Source of the DNA: Paraburkholderia phytofirmans PsJN
GTDB lineage: Bacteria > Pseudomonadota > Gammaproteobacteria > Burkholderiales > Burkholderiaceae
Direction: 5' to 3'
NCBI RefSeq assembly: GCF_000020125.1
Contig: NC_010676.1
Coordinates: 3,286,001-3,350,000 of the forward strand
Length of the DNA stretch: 64,000 nt
The translations under genes and the position numbers were made by a program. The notes under the pieces are model-generated. The model searched no databases. It was not told where the DNA came from and saw only the letters and a list, made by a program, of their open reading frames with translations. Below, piece after piece: positions 63,062 through 64,000 of the stretch; position 1 is the stretch's first letter, and each line of letters opens with the position of its first letter.

Positions 63062-63210
63062 CCGTGAGTCCAGTGCAACGCGCACACCAGGCTCATCGTA
63101 CCGATCACATACAAGGCCGGTGTAGTACTGCCGGTCAGGTCTCCCACACGCCCGACCATCATCGGGCTCACCATGCCGCCGAGCGGGATGATGCACGGTA
63201 TCCCGAACTG
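63055..63210 (-). pseudogene. C-terminal remnant of an MFS transporter gene
   Basis: Minus-strand reading gives GIPCIIPLGGMVSPMMVGRV, then GDLTGSTTPALYVIGTMSLV, then CALHWTHGY, a typical ending of a 12-helix MFS protein. Nothing upstream continues it; the coding sequence stops where dyad element B begins (63213). Only this piece remains. Confidence 0.6.
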
Positions 63211-63368
63211 CAGTTGTCCCCACAAATTGTTCGCAAGCCTGTGGACAACCTGCGCATAGCCTGGCCAAGTGTTTGATCTCACAGTCCTATTCCGTCCCGA
63301 CGCAACCGCGGGCACCTTCGCCGCGGTGTGATAAAAAGTAGTTCCCCCGCTACTTACCGAGGCCGAAC
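63062..63368. other. Region before the antiporter gene
   Basis: 307 bp containing the MFS remnant (63055-63210), dyad element B (63213-63277) and the antiporter upstream region. No intact gene. Confidence 0.6.
63213..63277. repeat. 65-bp dyad element, copy B
   Basis: TTGTCC (63214-63219) with GTGGACAA (63241-63248), followed by CAAGTGTTTGAT. About 48 of 65 positions equal copy A at 51537-51601. It lies between the MFS remnant and the antiporter gene. Confidence 0.65.
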
Positions 63369-64000
63369 ATGTCGTCCGTCATGGGCTTCAAAGTCGTCCT
63401 GCTATCGCTCGTCGCGATCATCGGTCTCGAACTGCTCGCCAAGCGGCTGCGTCTGCCGCCCGCGGCCGCGCTCCTGGTCGGCGGTGCCGCGATGGCTTTC
63501 GTGCCCGGTCTGCCACGTTTCAATCTCGATCCCGAACTGGTCCTGATCGTGTTCCTGCCGCCGCTCCTCATGGACGGCGCGTACTTCTCCGTGTGGGACG
63601 AGTTCAAGAACAACCTGGGCGGCATCCTGCTGCTTGCGATCGGCGCCGTCGCGTTCACCACGCTCACGGTCGGGCTGGTCGTGCATTGGGTCGTGCCCGC
63701 CCTGCCATGGGGCGCGTGCTTCGCGTTGGGTGCGATCGTCTCGCCGCCCGACGCCGTCGCCGCGAAGGCGGTGCTCGAACGTGTCGCGCTGCCGCGCCGC
63801 CTGATGGTGCTGCTCGAAGGCGAGAGTCTCCTCAACGACGCAGCCGGACTCGTGCTGTTCCGCTTTGCAGTCGCGGCCGCACTGACCGGCACCTTCAGCG
63901 CGCAGCATGCGGCCGGACGCTTCGCCGTGCTCGCGTTGGGTGGCGTGGCAGTGGGCGTGACGATCGGCTTCGTGGTCGTCAAGCTGCTGCGTTATCTCCA
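63369..64000 (+). CDS. CPA1-family Na+/H+ antiporter (3' end outside window)
   Basis: 210 codons visible from the ATG at 63369, with GAGG 7 nt upstream. NhaP/CPA1 membrane helices: FKVVLLSLVAIIGLELLAKR, AAALLVGGAAMAFVPGLPRF, DPELVLIVFLPPLLMDGAYF. The transport motif LEGESLLNDAAGLVLF carries the ND pair of the antiporter family. It exchanges H+ for Na+ or K+ across the inner membrane to control pH and ion balance. The gene runs off the right edge. Confidence 0.92.
   Translation, partial: MSSVMGFKVVLLSLVAIIGLELLAKRLRLPPAAALLVGGAAMAFVPGLPRFNLDPELVLIVFLPPLLMDGAYFSVWDEFKNNLGGILLLAIGAVAFTTLTVGLVVHWVVPALPWGACFALGAIVSPPDAVAAKAVLERVALPRRLMVLLEGESLLNDAAGLVLFRFAVAAALTGTFSAQHAAGRFAVLALGGVAVGVTIGFVVVKLLRYL

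Overview
The window looks like a piece of a Paraburkholderia/Burkholderia-type betaproteobacterial chromosome. The evidence is high GC content with strongly GC-biased third codon positions, many LysR/GntR/IclR/AraC regulators paired with transporters, a Burkholderia-style H-NS paralogue, a glutamate-type ABC operon, and many small conserved proteins of the kind found in that group. No rRNA, tRNA, CRISPR array, phage or intact insertion sequence was seen. The genus call is inference from gene content.

Layout. 1-8.2 kb: the start of a sugar-type periplasmic binding protein (cut by the window edge) divergent from an IclR regulator, an unknown protein, a GNAT-fused acyl-CoA synthetase/protein acetyltransferase, a GcvA-like LysR regulator and prfC. 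8.5-13.9 kb: a complete chaperone-usher fimbrial operon on the minus strand (pilin, terminator, chaperone, usher, tip adhesin). 14.1-18.8 kb: a minus-strand operon of a formaldehyde-activating enzyme (Fae) homologue, aldo-keto reductase, aldehyde dehydrogenase and MFS transporter. 19-22.2 kb: H-NS-like protein, EstB-like serine hydrolase, two small proteins. 22.3-26 kb: a sigma-54 activator divergent from a GntP permease, with a recognisable sigma-54 promoter and two matching upstream dyads, then RidA. 26-31.7 kb: a BvgS-like hybrid kinase and a PAS chemoreceptor with a possible structured RNA leader. 32-39 kb: DinB-like protein, DedA-rhodanese fusion, a cNMP-domain thioredoxin-reductase-like flavoprotein without CxxC, a frameshifted AlkZ/YcaQ-like gene, a LysE exporter and small proteins. 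39-44 kb: an exported beta-propeller protein, a decayed LysR gene, and a DMT exporter divergent from an AraC regulator. 44-51.5 kb: a minus-strand operon (class V aminotransferase, MFS, 2-keto-4-pentenoate-hydratase-like enzyme, FAD/Fe-S dehydrogenase) divergent from a GntR regulator, with near-identical inverted operators at both ends of the intergenic region. 51.7-58.4 kb: LysR, GltIJKL-type ABC operon, beta-propeller protein and divergent OccR-like LysR. 58.8-64 kb: GGDEF/EAL protein, four little-known genes, an MFS remnant and the start of a Na+/H+ antiporter.

The genes form mostly self-contained regulator/transporter/enzyme units. The least explained items are the orphan Fae operon, the GntR-controlled hydroxy-acid-like operon, the DedA-rhodanese/flavoprotein pair, the chemoreceptor leader, and a 65-bp dyad element present in two diverged copies (51537-51601 and 63213-63277).
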